A DNA stretch of 64,000 nt from Bacteroidales bacterium (GCA_016287075.1 JAEEVC010000001.1:62001-126000); one strand, 5' to 3'; positions 18,142 to 27,427 are shown, counted from the first letter of the stretch. Numbers and translations: made by a program. Notes: generated by a model not told the origin, from the sequence alone.

Positions 18142-18456
18142 ATGGCAGTTATAGCAACCAATACCACTTTCGACGGGCTGCTCCAGGACGAGAAGCTCGT
18201 GATTGTCGATTTCTGGGCCGTCTGGTGCGGTCCCTGCCGGATGATCGGCCCCATCCTCGAGGAGATCTCCGAGGAGATGGCCGACCGGGTGACGGTCGTC
18301 AAGTGCAATGTCGATGACTGTGAAGACATCGCGATGCGCTACCGCATCATGAACATCCCGACCCTGCTGTTCTTCCGGAACGGCGAAATCGTCGACCGCC
18401 ATGTCGGCGCGGCCCCGAAGGCCGCCCTCGTTGAGAAAATCAATTCCCTTTTATAA
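18142..18456 (+). CDS. trxA: Thioredoxin
   Basis: 104 residues, a single thioredoxin domain. The redox motif WCGPC has its Cys at 29 and 32 in DFWAVWCGPCRMIGP. The cis-Pro region is present as MNIPTLLFF. A cytoplasmic disulfide reductant; no signal peptide. It has its own promoter and is followed after nine bases by an OM barrel gene. Confidence 0.95.
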   Translation: MAVIATNTTFDGLLQDEKLVIVDFWAVWCGPCRMIGPILEEISEEMADRVTVVKCNVDDCEDIAMRYRIMNIPTLLFFRNGEIVDRHVGAAPKAALVEKINSLL

Positions 18457-18465
18457 ACTCAATTT

Positions 18466-19125
18466 ATGAAACGTATCGTTATCGTCATTGCGGCTGCCCT
18501 CCTGGCTTCCGTCAATGCATTTGCCCAGCCCGGCATCATCGCTGGCCTCACTTCTTCCACGACCAGTGTCAAGGATATGGAGGCTGTCAAGTCGATCAAC
18601 ACCTACCATGCCGGTGTAACCTTCAAGGCCAATCTCGGCCTCGGTTTCGCCATCCAGCCGTCCCTCATCTACCAGGTGAAGGGCTCCAACCTCGGTGATA
18701 TCGGCAAGGACACCAAGGCGGAGGACTTCCAGCTCAAGACCGGATTCATCGAGGTCCCCGTCCAGCTGCAGTGGGGTCCGGACCTGCTGGCTTTCCGTCC
18801 CTACCTCTTCGCGGAGCCGTTCATCGGTTATGCGGTTTCCTCGGATGACAAGATCCTCGGAAGCGGCGAAAGCGGCGCCTTCAAGACCTGGGCGCAGAAT
18901 GCCAAGACCAAGATCGAGTACGGCATCGGCCTCGGCGCCGGCGTCGAGATCATCAAGCATTTCCAGCTTTCCGCCCAGTATTTCAGCAACTTCGGCAAGC
19001 TCTTCACCGAGACCACCGGTGCGGACGGCAAGCCCTCGACCGAGATCGCGGACGTCGCCGGCACGGTGTCCGAAGGTGTCAAGAATTTCCAGGGCATCAA
19101 GGTTTCCCTCGCCTTCATCTTCTGA
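18466..19125 (+). CDS. Porin-family outer-membrane beta-barrel protein
   Basis: 219 residues with a signal peptide (cleavage near AFAQ), alternating hydrophobic strands and a terminal Phe (GIKVSLAFIF), as in the OMP_b-brl_2/PorT-like family of Bacteroidetes. Eight strands are plausible for the length. The role is unknown. The stop overlaps the next ATG by one base (TGATG), heading a run of coupled genes to 24.3 kb. Confidence 0.82.
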   Translation: MKRIVIVIAAALLASVNAFAQPGIIAGLTSSTTSVKDMEAVKSINTYHAGVTFKANLGLGFAIQPSLIYQVKGSNLGDIGKDTKAEDFQLKTGFIEVPVQLQWGPDLLAFRPYLFAEPFIGYAVSSDDKILGSGESGAFKTWAQNAKTKIEYGIGLGAGVEIIKHFQLSAQYFSNFGKLFTETTGADGKPSTEIADVAGTVSEGVKNFQGIKVSLAFIF

Positions 19126-19661
19126 TGACGGAAAGGAAGGCGGGCATCTTCTGCTCGGCCAGTTACACCATCGATCCGATATACAACGAGGCAGCGCGTG
19201 AAACCGTTCATGCGCTGCATCGTTTGGGATGGACCGTCATCTCCGGCGGGACCGTCAAGGGGACGATGGGGGTCGTCGCCGACGCGTCGGCCGCCTGCGG
19301 AGGCAGGCATATCGGCGTGCTCCCGCGTTTCATGGAGCCGCTGGTCCACCCCGCCCTCTCCGGGACCGTCTGGACGGAGACCATGTCCGCCCGCAAGGAG
19401 AAGATGCGGGAAGACGCGGACATCGTCATCGCCCTTCCGGGCGGGATCGGCACCCTGGACGAGCTCATCGAAACCCTCGTGCTCCGGAAGCTCGACCGGT
19501 GGCAGGGACGCATTTTTGCGTTGAATGTCAATGGTTTCTATGACCCGCTGGCCGCCCTTCTCGACCATTACGTCGCGACGGGCATGCTGGAGCCGCACGA
19601 CCGTGCCCTGATCGCCTTCCCGCGTACCGCCGATGAACTGACAACCCTGTTGGCCGAATGA
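19125..19661 (+). CDS. LOG-family protein (putative nucleotide-5'-monophosphate phosphoribohydrolase)
   Basis: 178 residues. LOG signatures are present: a Gly-rich SGGTVKGTMGVVAD near residue 40 and LPGGIGTLDE at about residues 104-113, the PGGxGTxxE active-site motif. Members release adenine-type bases from nucleoside monophosphates, as in cytokinin activation and nucleotide salvage. Coupled by overlaps to both neighbours. Confidence 0.92.
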   Translation: MTERKAGIFCSASYTIDPIYNEAARETVHALHRLGWTVISGGTVKGTMGVVADASAACGGRHIGVLPRFMEPLVHPALSGTVWTETMSARKEKMREDADIVIALPGGIGTLDELIETLVLRKLDRWQGRIFALNVNGFYDPLAALLDHYVATGMLEPHDRALIAFPRTADELTTLLAE

Positions 19662-20635
19662 CCCTCGAAGAAGCCAAAGCGTTCCTGGGAGCGGATCTGG
19701 AACGGACCGTCGCCCGGATGGAGACGTTGCTCAGGAGCGACATCCCCCTGCTGGACGGGACGAACCGGTCCCTGCTGACGCATGCCGGGAAGTTGCTCCG
19801 TCCGGTCCTGTCCCTGCTCTCCGCCGGCGCCTGCGGCCCCCGGAACGAGGATTCCATCCGCTTCGCGGCGGCCGTGGAACTGCTTCACAATGCGACGCTT
19901 CTGCATGACGATGTCGTGGACGGGAGCGCCGAGCGGCGGAACCTGCCGACGGTCATGTCGCTTCTCGGCGGTCCGGCGTCGGTGCTGATCGGCGATTTCT
20001 GGCTGGTCAAGTGCATCGACTGCCTGCTGGGGGCCGACCGCTACAGCGAGACGGTCATCCGCCTCTTCGCGAAGACGCTCTCCGACCTGGCGGAAGGGGA
20101 GATCCTGCAGCTGCAGAAGGCTTCGTCCTGCGACACGGGTGAGGAGGACTATTTCCGGATCATCTATTGCAAGACGGCTTCGCTGTTCGAGACGGCGTGC
20201 CGCTCGGCCGCGCTTTCGGTCTCGGCGCCGGAGGCGCACATCGAGTCGCTTGCCCGGTATGGAAGCCGGCTCGGCCTGGCGTTCCAGATCCGGGATGATA
20301 TGCTGGACTATGGCGACGGTTGCGCCATCGGGAAGCCGACGGGCCAGGACCTCCGGGAAGGCAAGATCACCCTGCCCCTTCTCTGCGCGCTGTCGGAAGT
20401 GTCTGCGGAAGAGAACCTTGCAATCCGCAAGCGCGTGGCCCGGGCCGTGGATGATCCCGCCGAAGCCGCGGCCGTCCAGGCCTTTGTCCGGGCCCATGAG
20501 GGGCTCGCCCGCGCGGCGGAGCGGCGCGACGCCCTGATCCGCGAAGCGGTTTCTTTCCTGGAAATCCTTCCGGATTCCGAAGAAAAATCGTATCTTGCTT
20601 CCCTGGCGCACTTCGTCGGCGCCCGCAACAACTGA
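19658..20635 (+). CDS. Polyprenyl diphosphate synthase
   Basis: 325 residues, trans-isoprenyl synthase fold. The first Asp-rich motif LLHDDVVD is at about residues 81-88 and the second FQIRDDMLDY near residue 210. Both bind Mg-diphosphate during chain elongation from IPP. It probably makes the octaprenyl-type tail for menaquinone; chain length cannot be read safely. ATGA overlap with the LOG gene. Confidence 0.93.
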   Translation: MTLEEAKAFLGADLERTVARMETLLRSDIPLLDGTNRSLLTHAGKLLRPVLSLLSAGACGPRNEDSIRFAAAVELLHNATLLHDDVVDGSAERRNLPTVMSLLGGPASVLIGDFWLVKCIDCLLGADRYSETVIRLFAKTLSDLAEGEILQLQKASSCDTGEEDYFRIIYCKTASLFETACRSAALSVSAPEAHIESLARYGSRLGLAFQIRDDMLDYGDGCAIGKPTGQDLREGKITLPLLCALSEVSAEENLAIRKRVARAVDDPAEAAAVQAFVRAHEGLARAAERRDALIREAVSFLEILPDSEEKSYLASLAHFVGARNN

Positions 20636-21666
20636 TGAAACGTTTCCGGGACATACAGGGAAATGACGCGGTCGTCTCCGCCCTCCGCCAGATGGTGGAC
20701 GGCGGGAAGATTCCGCACGCGATGCTGCTGCACGAGAACGACGGCGGCGGCGCTTTCCCGATCGTCCTTGCTTTCCTGCAATACCTCTATTGCCGCAACC
20801 GGACGGCGGGGGATGCCTGCGGCGACTGTCCTTCCTGTAACAGGATCGCCAAGCTGATCCATCCGGACGTCCATTTCGTCTTCCCCGTCGCCGGCTCGGA
20901 CAAACCGGTTTCCAGCCAGTTCCTTCCCGCTTTCCGGGAGCTGGCGCTGCAGCAGCCCTATTTCTATGAGAACGAACTCTTCGGTTCCCTCGGCCTGGAT
21001 GGGAAGCAGGTGCTGATTTCCGTCAATGAAGCCCGTTCCCTGCTGGACAAGCTGTCCCTCTCTGCCGTGGAAGGCGGTTACCGCAGCGTCGTGATGTACC
21101 TGCCGGAAAAGATGAACCAGGCGGCGGCGAATAGCCTCCTGAAGATGGTCGAGGAGCCGCCGGAGAACACCCTTTTCCTGCTGATTACCCATGAGCCCGA
21201 AAAGGTGCTTTCCACCATCCGCTCCCGTTGTCTCCTGATGCGCATCCTGCCGCTTTCGCGTACGGCCGAAGCGGCCGTGCACCCGTCCGGAACGGCCGAT
21301 GAGACGCTGTATCTGGACCTTTTCGCCGACCTGATGGAGGCGCTGCTCTCCCGCGACCTCCTGACGGCACTCGAAACCGGCGAGGCCCTCGCGGGCCTGG
21401 AGAGCCGGGAAAAACAAAAATCTTTCTGTAAATTTGCCGTGGAGACCGTGCGGGGGATTTTCCTCCAGCAGCAGGGTCTGGGCGAGCTTTCCGCGCTCTC
21501 CGACGAGGAGCGCGCATTCGTCGTCCGGATGGCCGGACGCGTCCGCCCGACCTTCGCCCGCGGCGCCATGCACCACTTTGACCGGGCGATGCTGCTGCTG
21601 GGACGCAACGTCAACCAGAAGATCCTTTTCACCGACCTGGTCAACCGACTCTATATGATTGTATGA
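20635..21666 (+). CDS. holB: DNA polymerase III delta' subunit-like protein
   Basis: 343 residues. A clamp-loader AAA+ fold is suggested by FRDIQGNDAVVSALRQMVDGGKIPHAMLLHE, a zinc-binding CGDCPSCNRI near residue 61, and the sensor-1/SRC-like segment NSLLKMVEEPPENTLFLLITHEPEKVLSTIRSRC. The P-loop is degenerate, as usual for delta'. It loads the beta clamp at the replication fork. Overlaps both neighbours. Confidence 0.92.
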   Translation: MKRFRDIQGNDAVVSALRQMVDGGKIPHAMLLHENDGGGAFPIVLAFLQYLYCRNRTAGDACGDCPSCNRIAKLIHPDVHFVFPVAGSDKPVSSQFLPAFRELALQQPYFYENELFGSLGLDGKQVLISVNEARSLLDKLSLSAVEGGYRSVVMYLPEKMNQAAANSLLKMVEEPPENTLFLLITHEPEKVLSTIRSRCLLMRILPLSRTAEAAVHPSGTADETLYLDLFADLMEALLSRDLLTALETGEALAGLESREKQKSFCKFAVETVRGIFLQQQGLGELSALSDEERAFVVRMAGRVRPTFARGAMHHFDRAMLLLGRNVNQKILFTDLVNRLYMIV

Positions 21667-22853
21667 TGGACCCGACACTGAACGAAAACATACAGTTCGA
21701 CTGCTTCCGCGGCTGCGCGGTCACCCGGGACGAGAAGACGGGGGAGACCCGCTGTACCTACCGGCAGGGCTGCTGCAAGCTGGAAGTCTATGACTGGCTC
21801 ACGGGGGTCAGCCAGGAGCAGTACGGCAATTACTTTGAAGTCCGGTTCAAGAATACCCGGAAGGGCATCTATGTCAACGGCTCCGGACAGAGCATCAAGA
21901 CCGGCGACCTGGTGATCGTCGAAGCGCAGAACGGCCACGATCTCGGGATCGTGACCCTCGAGGGGCCGATCGTCGCCCGCCAGATGGCCGCCAAGGGGAT
22001 CGACACGGAAAAGAATCCGCTCCGGCGCATCTACCGCAAGGCGCGTCCCTATGATATCGACAAATGGCAGGAAGCGATTGCCCGTGAGCAGGAAACGATG
22101 ATCCGCGCCCGCGTGCTGGCCGCCAATCTCGGCCTCGAGATGAAGATCGGCGACGTGGAGTTCCAGGGGGACGGCACCAAGGCCATCTTCTACTACATCG
22201 CCGACGGCCGCGTGGACTTCCGCCAGCTCATCAAGGACTTTGCGGAAGAGTTCCATATCCGCGTGGAAATGAAGCAGATCGGCGCGCGCCAGGAGGCAGG
22301 CCTCATCGGCGGTCTCGGCGTCTGCGGCCGAGAGCTCTGCTGTGCCAACTACATCACCTCCTTCCAGTCCATCACGACGGCGGCCGCCCGGGTCCAGGAC
22401 CTTTCGCTGAATCCGCAGAAACTCGCCGGCCAGTGCGGCAAGCTCAAGTGCTGCCTCAATTACGAGGTCGCCGCCTACCAGGACGCCCAGTCCCGGATCC
22501 CCCGGGTTCCGGAACCGCTTGAATTCATGGACGGCCAGGCCTGGCTCGTGAAGACGGACATCCTGCGGGAGACGATGTATTTTTCCTATGAGAAAGGCTC
22601 CCTCTCGAACATTTATCCGCTCTCTGCGGAAGAGGTCCGCGAGATCCAGCAGATGAACCGCCGGGGCGAAAAGCCCGATACGCTCAAGCCGGATTATGTG
22701 CCCGCGGCGCCGGAATTCGTGACCGCCGTCGGGGACGACAGCATCTCCCGCTTCGACGAGGCGCGGAAGAAAAAACGCCGCAACGGCCGGAACCGCGGCC
22801 GTCAGGGCAATGGAGGCCGGCAAAACAACGGATCGAAGAAGCAGGATGCGTAA
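21663..22853 (+). CDS. ricT: PSP1-domain protein RicT/YaaT
   Basis: 396 residues with a PSP1 domain in the middle. Cys-rich clusters CGRELCCANY and QCGKLKCCLNYE match those ligating the iron-sulfur cluster of the RicA/F/T (Y-) complex, which controls RNase Y-dependent mRNA maturation in Bacillus. In Bacteroidetes the complex partners are not obvious. The C-terminus is a basic Asn/Arg/Gly-rich tail (RNGRNRGRQGNGGRQNNGSKK) that may bind RNA. Overlaps holB and gldH. Confidence 0.92.
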   Translation: MMDPTLNENIQFDCFRGCAVTRDEKTGETRCTYRQGCCKLEVYDWLTGVSQEQYGNYFEVRFKNTRKGIYVNGSGQSIKTGDLVIVEAQNGHDLGIVTLEGPIVARQMAAKGIDTEKNPLRRIYRKARPYDIDKWQEAIAREQETMIRARVLAANLGLEMKIGDVEFQGDGTKAIFYYIADGRVDFRQLIKDFAEEFHIRVEMKQIGARQEAGLIGGLGVCGRELCCANYITSFQSITTAAARVQDLSLNPQKLAGQCGKLKCCLNYEVAAYQDAQSRIPRVPEPLEFMDGQAWLVKTDILRETMYFSYEKGSLSNIYPLSAEEVREIQQMNRRGEKPDTLKPDYVPAAPEFVTAVGDDSISRFDEARKKKRRNGRNRGRQGNGGRQNNGSKKQDA

Positions 22854-23292
22854 GGCGCTGGGAATCATTTTGTTCGCTTTCATGGCGGCGGTTTCCTGCC
22901 GGCAGCCCGGCTCCGTGGAGCTCTTTGTCCCCGGGGACGCGGGCCCGTTCGCCTTCTCCCTGGACCTGTCCGACACGACGGCGACGTATGATTTCGATTT
23001 CTACACGCGTCTTGACGGCCGTCACCGGGACCTCCTTTCCGATACGGAAATGCCGCTGACCGTGACCTGGACCGCCCCTTCCGGGGCGCTCTATGTCGAG
23101 ACGGTCTATGTCCCGCTCTCCGGTTCGAACGAGACCTTCTATTCCCGTCAGGTCCGGACCCCTTACCGCGCGGGTGTCGTGCCGTCTGAAGCGGGGACCT
23201 GGCAGCTCCGGGCCGCCCTTCCGGTATCCGTCCCCGGCCTCCGCGGCCTCGGCCTGGTCATCAAAAGGAACGCATGGGACACGGAAAACTGA
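22846..23292 (+). CDS. gldH: GldH-like gliding-motility lipoprotein
   Basis: 148 residues from the ATG at 22846, which gives the lipoprotein signal MRKALGIILFAFMAAVSC; the longer frame lacks one. The length, beta-rich body (DTTATYDFDFYTRLDG) and ending LGLVIKRNAWDTEN resemble GldH. It sits between ricT and trmB. GldH homologues occur in many non-gliding Bacteroidales, where their role is unclear. Confidence 0.75.
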   Translation: MRKALGIILFAFMAAVSCRQPGSVELFVPGDAGPFAFSLDLSDTTATYDFDFYTRLDGRHRDLLSDTEMPLTVTWTAPSGALYVETVYVPLSGSNETFYSRQVRTPYRAGVVPSEAGTWQLRAALPVSVPGLRGLGLVIKRNAWDTEN

Positions 23293-24260
23293 AGAAATTC
23301 GCTGAAAACGAGACATTTGCCTGCCTGTTGCAGCCGGATGCCCCGACCCTGGTCAGCCATGACGCCGAGCGCCGCCTGATCCTCCATGACCATCCGGTAA
23401 AAGGCCGCTGGAACGGCCGCATGTTCCCGGCGGACCAGCCGGTCGTCCTGGAACTGGGCTGCGGAAAAGGGGAGTACACCCTGGCCCTCGCCGCCCGCCA
23501 TCCCGAGCACAATTACATCGGCGTGGATATCAAGGGCGCCCGCCTTTGGAAGGGCGCGAAACAGGCGACCGCCGAGGCTCGGCCGAACGTCGCCTTCCTG
23601 CGCTCCCGCATCGAATTCCTCCCGGCGCTGTTCGCTCCAGGCGAGGTTTCCGAGATCTGGCTGACCTTCTCCGATCCCCAACTCAAAAGCGAGAACGCCC
23701 GGCTGACGAGTCCCGTCTTCCTGGAGCGCTACCGGCAGTTCCTCGCCCCCGGCGGAATCATCCACCTCAAGACCGACAGCCGCTTCCTCCACGAATACAC
23801 GGCGGCGGTCGTCCGCGCCAACGGCCTGGAACTCCTGGCCTCCGGCACGGATATCTATAGGGAAGGGTTCTCAATCTTTGCCGCCGGCGGTGAAACGGCT
23901 TTCTGCGCGTGTCCGGCCGGAGACAGTGATGCCCCGGAACCTGTAGCCGCCCGTGGCTTCATGAACGGGAGGGGCCCGCAGGCCTGCAAGGACTGTGGGA
24001 GGGACGAGGACCGGAGGTCCGAAGGGTTCAGGGGTATCACTGTCTCCGGTCCCCTCACGGACACGCGCGCGGTTTTCGAGGTGCAGACTTTCTATGAGTC
24101 GATGTTCCTGAAGATGGGCCTTCCAATCACGTACATGGCCTTCCGGATCGGCAAGGAGGGCCCTTATGTCCATCCCGTGGACTTCGACGCCGACTACTGG
24201 CGTGCCGCCGAAGGCCCGCGAAGGACCTTCAGCCACCAGCCTGCCAAAGGGTCGGATTAA
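23274..24260 (+). CDS. trmB: tRNA (guanine-46-N7)-methyltransferase with a palindromic insert
   Basis: 328 residues, about 100 more than usual. SAM-binding motif ELGCGKGEYTLALA is at about residues 59-72, then IGVDIKGARLWKGA, EIWLTFSDPQ and HLKTDS, all typical of TrmB. Residues of about 197-259 have no counterpart in the family. They are Gly/Arg/Cys-rich and coded by a strongly palindromic insert (23862-24050), after which the family sequence resumes (VFEVQTFYESMFLKMGLPITYMAF). The frame is kept. Overlaps gldH by 19 bases and is convergent with the DAHP synthase gene. Confidence 0.9.
   Translation: MGHGKLKKFAENETFACLLQPDAPTLVSHDAERRLILHDHPVKGRWNGRMFPADQPVVLELGCGKGEYTLALAARHPEHNYIGVDIKGARLWKGAKQATAEARPNVAFLRSRIEFLPALFAPGEVSEIWLTFSDPQLKSENARLTSPVFLERYRQFLAPGGIIHLKTDSRFLHEYTAAVVRANGLELLASGTDIYREGFSIFAAGGETAFCACPAGDSDAPEPVAARGFMNGRGPQACKDCGRDEDRRSEGFRGITVSGPLTDTRAVFEVQTFYESMFLKMGLPITYMAFRIGKEGPYVHPVDFDADYWRAAEGPRRTFSHQPAKGSD
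23862..24050 (+). mobile_element. Palindromic element inserted in frame in trmB
   Basis: Arms of 25 bases at 23917-23941 and 24025-24049 pair with one G-T and one mismatch (left arm begins CCGGAGACAGTGATGCCCC). Inside are smaller hairpins such as CCCGT...ACGGG and the palindrome GCAGGCCTGC. A 9-base direct repeat GAAGGGTTC at 23862-23870 and 24021-24029 brackets 159 bp (53 codons). The design recalls the protein-coding palindromic elements of Rickettsia. No second copy was seen in the window. Confidence 0.6.
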
Positions 24261-25348
24261 GCTTCCAGTATCTCGTTCTGTTTGCGGACGGACTCCTCGT
24301 GGATGGCCGTGAAGACGGTCGTGATGAATTCGTCGGAGAGGCCATAGGCGGCGCCCCGCTCGCGCATGGCGGCGAGGATGCTGTCCCAGCGGGAGGTCTG
24401 GAGGATGGCGATGTTGTGCTCTTTCTTGTACTGGCCGATCTTCTTGCTGACCCCCATCCGGGAGGCGAAGGAGTAGAGCAGGTTCTCGTCGATGATGTCG
24501 ATCTGGGCGCGGAGCTGGACGATCCCCTCGCGGTATGCCTCGCTGTCGGAATCGTTGTCACGCACCTTCAGGCCGCATTCCAGCAGGTTGCGGAGCCCGT
24601 CCGGCGTCAGCTGCTGGCCGGCGTCGGAAAGGGCGGCGGCCGGGTTGCAGTGGGACTCGATCATCAGGCCTTCCAGGCCGAGGTCCATGGCCCGCTGGGA
24701 GAGTTCCAGCAGGTATTCGCGCTTGCCGCCCATGTGGCTCGGGTCCGCGAAGAACGGAAGCTCCGGATAGCGGGTGCGCAGTTCGATGGCGATTTTCCAG
24801 CCCGGATCGTTGCGGTAGGCCTGTTTCTCCGAGGTGGAGAAGCCGCGGTGGATGACGCCGAGCTTCTTCACGCCGGCGCGGTTCAGGCGCTCCAGGGCGC
24901 CGATCCACAGGTCGAGGTCCGGATTGACCGGGTTTTTCACCAGGACCGGGATGTCCGTATCCCGGAGGGCGTCGGCGATTTCCTGGACGAGGAAGGGATT
25001 CGCGGTCGTGCGGGCGCCGAGCCAGACCATGTCGATGCCGTATTTGATGCATTCGTAGGCATGCTTCTCGCTCGCGATCTCCGTGCAGACCTTCATCCCG
25101 TAGGTCTTCTTGACCTTCTGGAGCCACTTGAGGCCTTCCGTCCCGATGCCCTCGAAGCAGCCCGGGTGGGTGCGGGGTTTCCAGATGCCGGCGCGGAAGA
25201 CGTGGATGCCGAATTCATTGAGTCCCCGGGCGGTCTCCATCACCTGCTCTTCCGTTTCCGCACTGCAGGGGCCCGCGATGACCATCGGGCGCGGGAGGGT
25301 AAAGAATCCCCATTCTCCGACGGGGACGAGGTCCAGTGTTTTTGCCAT
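24257..25348 (-). CDS. Bifunctional DAHP synthase/chorismate mutase
   Basis: 363 residues from the ATG at 25348. Residues 1-265 form a type I-beta/KDO8P-like DAHP synthase (MVIAGPCSAE, FRAGIWKPRTHPGCFEG, PFFADPSHMGGKRE, MIESHCNP), which condenses PEP with erythrose-4-phosphate. Residues of about 275-363 form an AroQ chorismate mutase (LRAQIDIIDENLLYSFASRMGVSKKIGQYKKEHN). The fusion ties pathway entry to the Phe/Tyr branch. Last gene of the pheA operon. A degraded copy of its 3' end occurs at 41.1 kb. Confidence 0.95.
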   Translation of the reverse strand: MAKTLDLVPVGEWGFFTLPRPMVIAGPCSAETEEQVMETARGLNEFGIHVFRAGIWKPRTHPGCFEGIGTEGLKWLQKVKKTYGMKVCTEIASEKHAYECIKYGIDMVWLGARTTANPFLVQEIADALRDTDIPVLVKNPVNPDLDLWIGALERLNRAGVKKLGVIHRGFSTSEKQAYRNDPGWKIAIELRTRYPELPFFADPSHMGGKREYLLELSQRAMDLGLEGLMIESHCNPAAALSDAGQQLTPDGLRNLLECGLKVRDNDSDSEAYREGIVQLRAQIDIIDENLLYSFASRMGVSKKIGQYKKEHNIAILQTSRWDSILAAMRERGAAYGLSDEFITTVFTAIHEESVRKQNEILEA

Positions 25349-25353
25349 GATAA

Positions 25354-26223
25354 CTATCTGATAATCTTTTTGATCCGATTGGCTTCCTCGATGAGTTCCC
25401 GCGTCCGGTCCTCGTCGAATCCGGCGATAGCCTCGCGGAACGCTGTCATTTTCTCGATATAGGTGTCGACGACGCGCAGGAGGTTGTCGCGGTTCTGCAT
25501 GAAGATGGGGACCCACATGTCGGCATTGGACTTCGCCAGCCGGACGGTCGAGGAAAAGCCGCCGGAGGCCAGGTCGAAGATGTGTTTCTCGTCGCGCTCC
25601 TTGTCCAGGACCGTCAGGGCCAGGGCGAAGGACGATACGTGGGACAGGTGGGAAACATACGCGGTATGGACGTCGTGGGAATCCGAGGTCATGTAGACGA
25701 TCCGCATGTTCAAGGCCCGGTACAGGTCTTCCACCACCCGCACGGCCGCGGGATCCGACTCGTCCTGGTCGGCAATGATGCAGGCCCGTCCGTCGAACAG
25801 GCCCGGCATCGCCGCCCAGGGGCCGGAATGCTCCGTGCCGGCCATCGGATGGGTGGCGACATAACGCTTGCGGCACGGATGGTATTTGAGCCGTTCCGCG
25901 ATCTGCGACTTGGTGGAGCAGACATCCATGACAATCTTGTCCGTGTATCCCCTGGCCTTGAAGCTGTCCAGCACCGTTTGGATGATTCCCGCAGCGGCAC
26001 TGACCGGAACGGACACCACGATGATGTCGCTTTCATCGATACATGCTTCCAAAGAGACCATGCAGTCCACCAGCCCCAGCCGGCAGGCCGCTTCCGCGTT
26101 CAGCGGATTCTTGTCCGTCCCGATGAAACGGGAGGCATAGCCGCGGGCGCGCAGGCCGACGGCCATGGACCCGCCAATCAGGCCCAGGCCCACGATCCCG
26201 ATCGTTTTTATCTGATTTCCCAT
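25354..26223 (-). CDS. tyrA: Prephenate dehydrogenase
   Basis: 289 residues. The Rossmann motif GIVGLGLIGGS is at residues 9-19. Catalytic-region HPMAGTEHSGPWAA contains the His typical of TyrA, and helical dimerisation sequence fills the C-terminal half. Oxidises prephenate to 4-hydroxyphenylpyruvate for tyrosine. Gaps of only four and five bases separate it from its operon neighbours. Confidence 0.95.
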   Translation of the reverse strand: MGNQIKTIGIVGLGLIGGSMAVGLRARGYASRFIGTDKNPLNAEAACRLGLVDCMVSLEACIDESDIIVVSVPVSAAAGIIQTVLDSFKARGYTDKIVMDVCSTKSQIAERLKYHPCRKRYVATHPMAGTEHSGPWAAMPGLFDGRACIIADQDESDPAAVRVVEDLYRALNMRIVYMTSDSHDVHTAYVSHLSHVSSFALALTVLDKERDEKHIFDLASGGFSSTVRLAKSNADMWVPIFMQNRDNLLRVVDTYIEKMTAFREAIAGFDEDRTRELIEEANRIKKIIR

Positions 26224-26227
26224 CGCG

Positions 26228-27427
26228 TCATTTCAAAAGAGCCAGGGCCTCCGCGATCCGCTTCGTGCCCTCCACGATATTTTCCTCCGAGGTGGCGTAG
26301 GAAAGCCGGAAATACGCCGGAGCGCCGAAGGCATCGCCGCCCACGGTGGCCACATGCCCCACTTCCAGCAGGTACATGGCGAGATCGGTGGACGTCCTGA
26401 TCACCCGCGTGCCATCCGTCTTCCCGAAATAGGAAGAGCACTTCGGGAAAAGGTAGAAAGCCCCTTCCGGGACGGCCACTTCCAGCCCCGGGATTTCACG
26501 CATCAGCTTCACGAGCAGGTCCCTCCTGCGCTCGAAGGCCTGGCGCATCTGCTCGACACACGCCTGCGGGCCGCGCCATGCCGCCTCCGCCGCTTTCTGG
26601 CTGACGGAGCAGGGACCGCTGGTATATTGTCCCTGCAGCATGCTGCAGGCGGAGACAATCCATTTCGGGGCGGCCAGGAAGCCGATCCGCCATCCGGTCA
26701 TGGCATAGGCCTTGGAGACGCCGTTGACCAGGATGGTCCGCTCCCGCATCCCTTTGCAGGCTGCGATGGAAGCATGGGCGCCCACATAGTTCAAGTGCTC
26801 GTAGATTTCGTCGGACAGGACCAGCAGGCCTTCGTGCCGGAGAATCGTCTCGGACAGGGCTTCCAGTTCCTCCTGCGAATACACGGCGCCCGACGGATTG
26901 CTGGGCGAACAGAGAATGAGCATCCGGGTCCGCGGCGTAATCGCCTCTTCCAGCTGCTCGGGCGTCATTTTGAATCCCCGGTCGATGCCGGTGTCGATAT
27001 GGACCGGCACCCCGCCCGCGAGCAGCACCATCTGCGGATAACTCACCCAGTAGGGAGCGGGGATGATCACTTCGTCCCCCTCGTCGACGAGGGCCATGAC
27101 CGCATTGCAAAGACTCTGCTTGGCGCCGTTCGAGACCAGGATTTCCGCCGGCCCGTACGTCAGCCCGTTTTCTCCCTGCAGTTTGCCGATGATCGCTTCT
27201 TTCAGGGATAGGCTGCCCGGGACGGGGGTGTAATGCGTATAATCCCCGTCAATCGCCTGGCAGGCGGCGGCCTTCACATGGGCCGGGGTGTTGAAGTCCG
27301 GCTCCCCCAGGCTCATGTTCACGACATCGATCCCCTTGGCCTTCAATTCGTTGCTCAGTGCGTTCATGGCGAAGGTCATGGACGGGGACAGACGGGTCAT
27401 TCTTTTGGATACGCTCGATTCATTCAT
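26228..27427 (-). CDS. Class I/II PLP-dependent aminotransferase
   Basis: 399 residues of the AspC/AAT-I family. It starts RMTRLSPSMTFAMNALSNELKAKGIDVVNMSLGEPDF. PLP-site sequences are present: SNGAKQSL, PYWVSYPQM, CSPSNPSGAVYS and the Schiff-base Lys in VNGVSKAYAMTGWRIGF. Between pheA and tyrA, it most likely transaminates phenylpyruvate and hydroxyphenylpyruvate (or prephenate), the final or side step of Phe/Tyr synthesis. Confidence 0.93.
   Translation of the reverse strand: MNESSVSKRMTRLSPSMTFAMNALSNELKAKGIDVVNMSLGEPDFNTPAHVKAAACQAIDGDYTHYTPVPGSLSLKEAIIGKLQGENGLTYGPAEILVSNGAKQSLCNAVMALVDEGDEVIIPAPYWVSYPQMVLLAGGVPVHIDTGIDRGFKMTPEQLEEAITPRTRMLILCSPSNPSGAVYSQEELEALSETILRHEGLLVLSDEIYEHLNYVGAHASIAACKGMRERTILVNGVSKAYAMTGWRIGFLAAPKWIVSACSMLQGQYTSGPCSVSQKAAEAAWRGPQACVEQMRQAFERRRDLLVKLMREIPGLEVAVPEGAFYLFPKCSSYFGKTDGTRVIRTSTDLAMYLLEVGHVATVGGDAFGAPAYFRLSYATSEENIVEGTKRIAEALALLK

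Noticed and set aside
25349..25876. N-terminal extension of the DAHP synthase/chorismate mutase frame
   Set aside because: It runs antiframe through tyrA; the family start is MAKTLDLVPVGEW at 25348.
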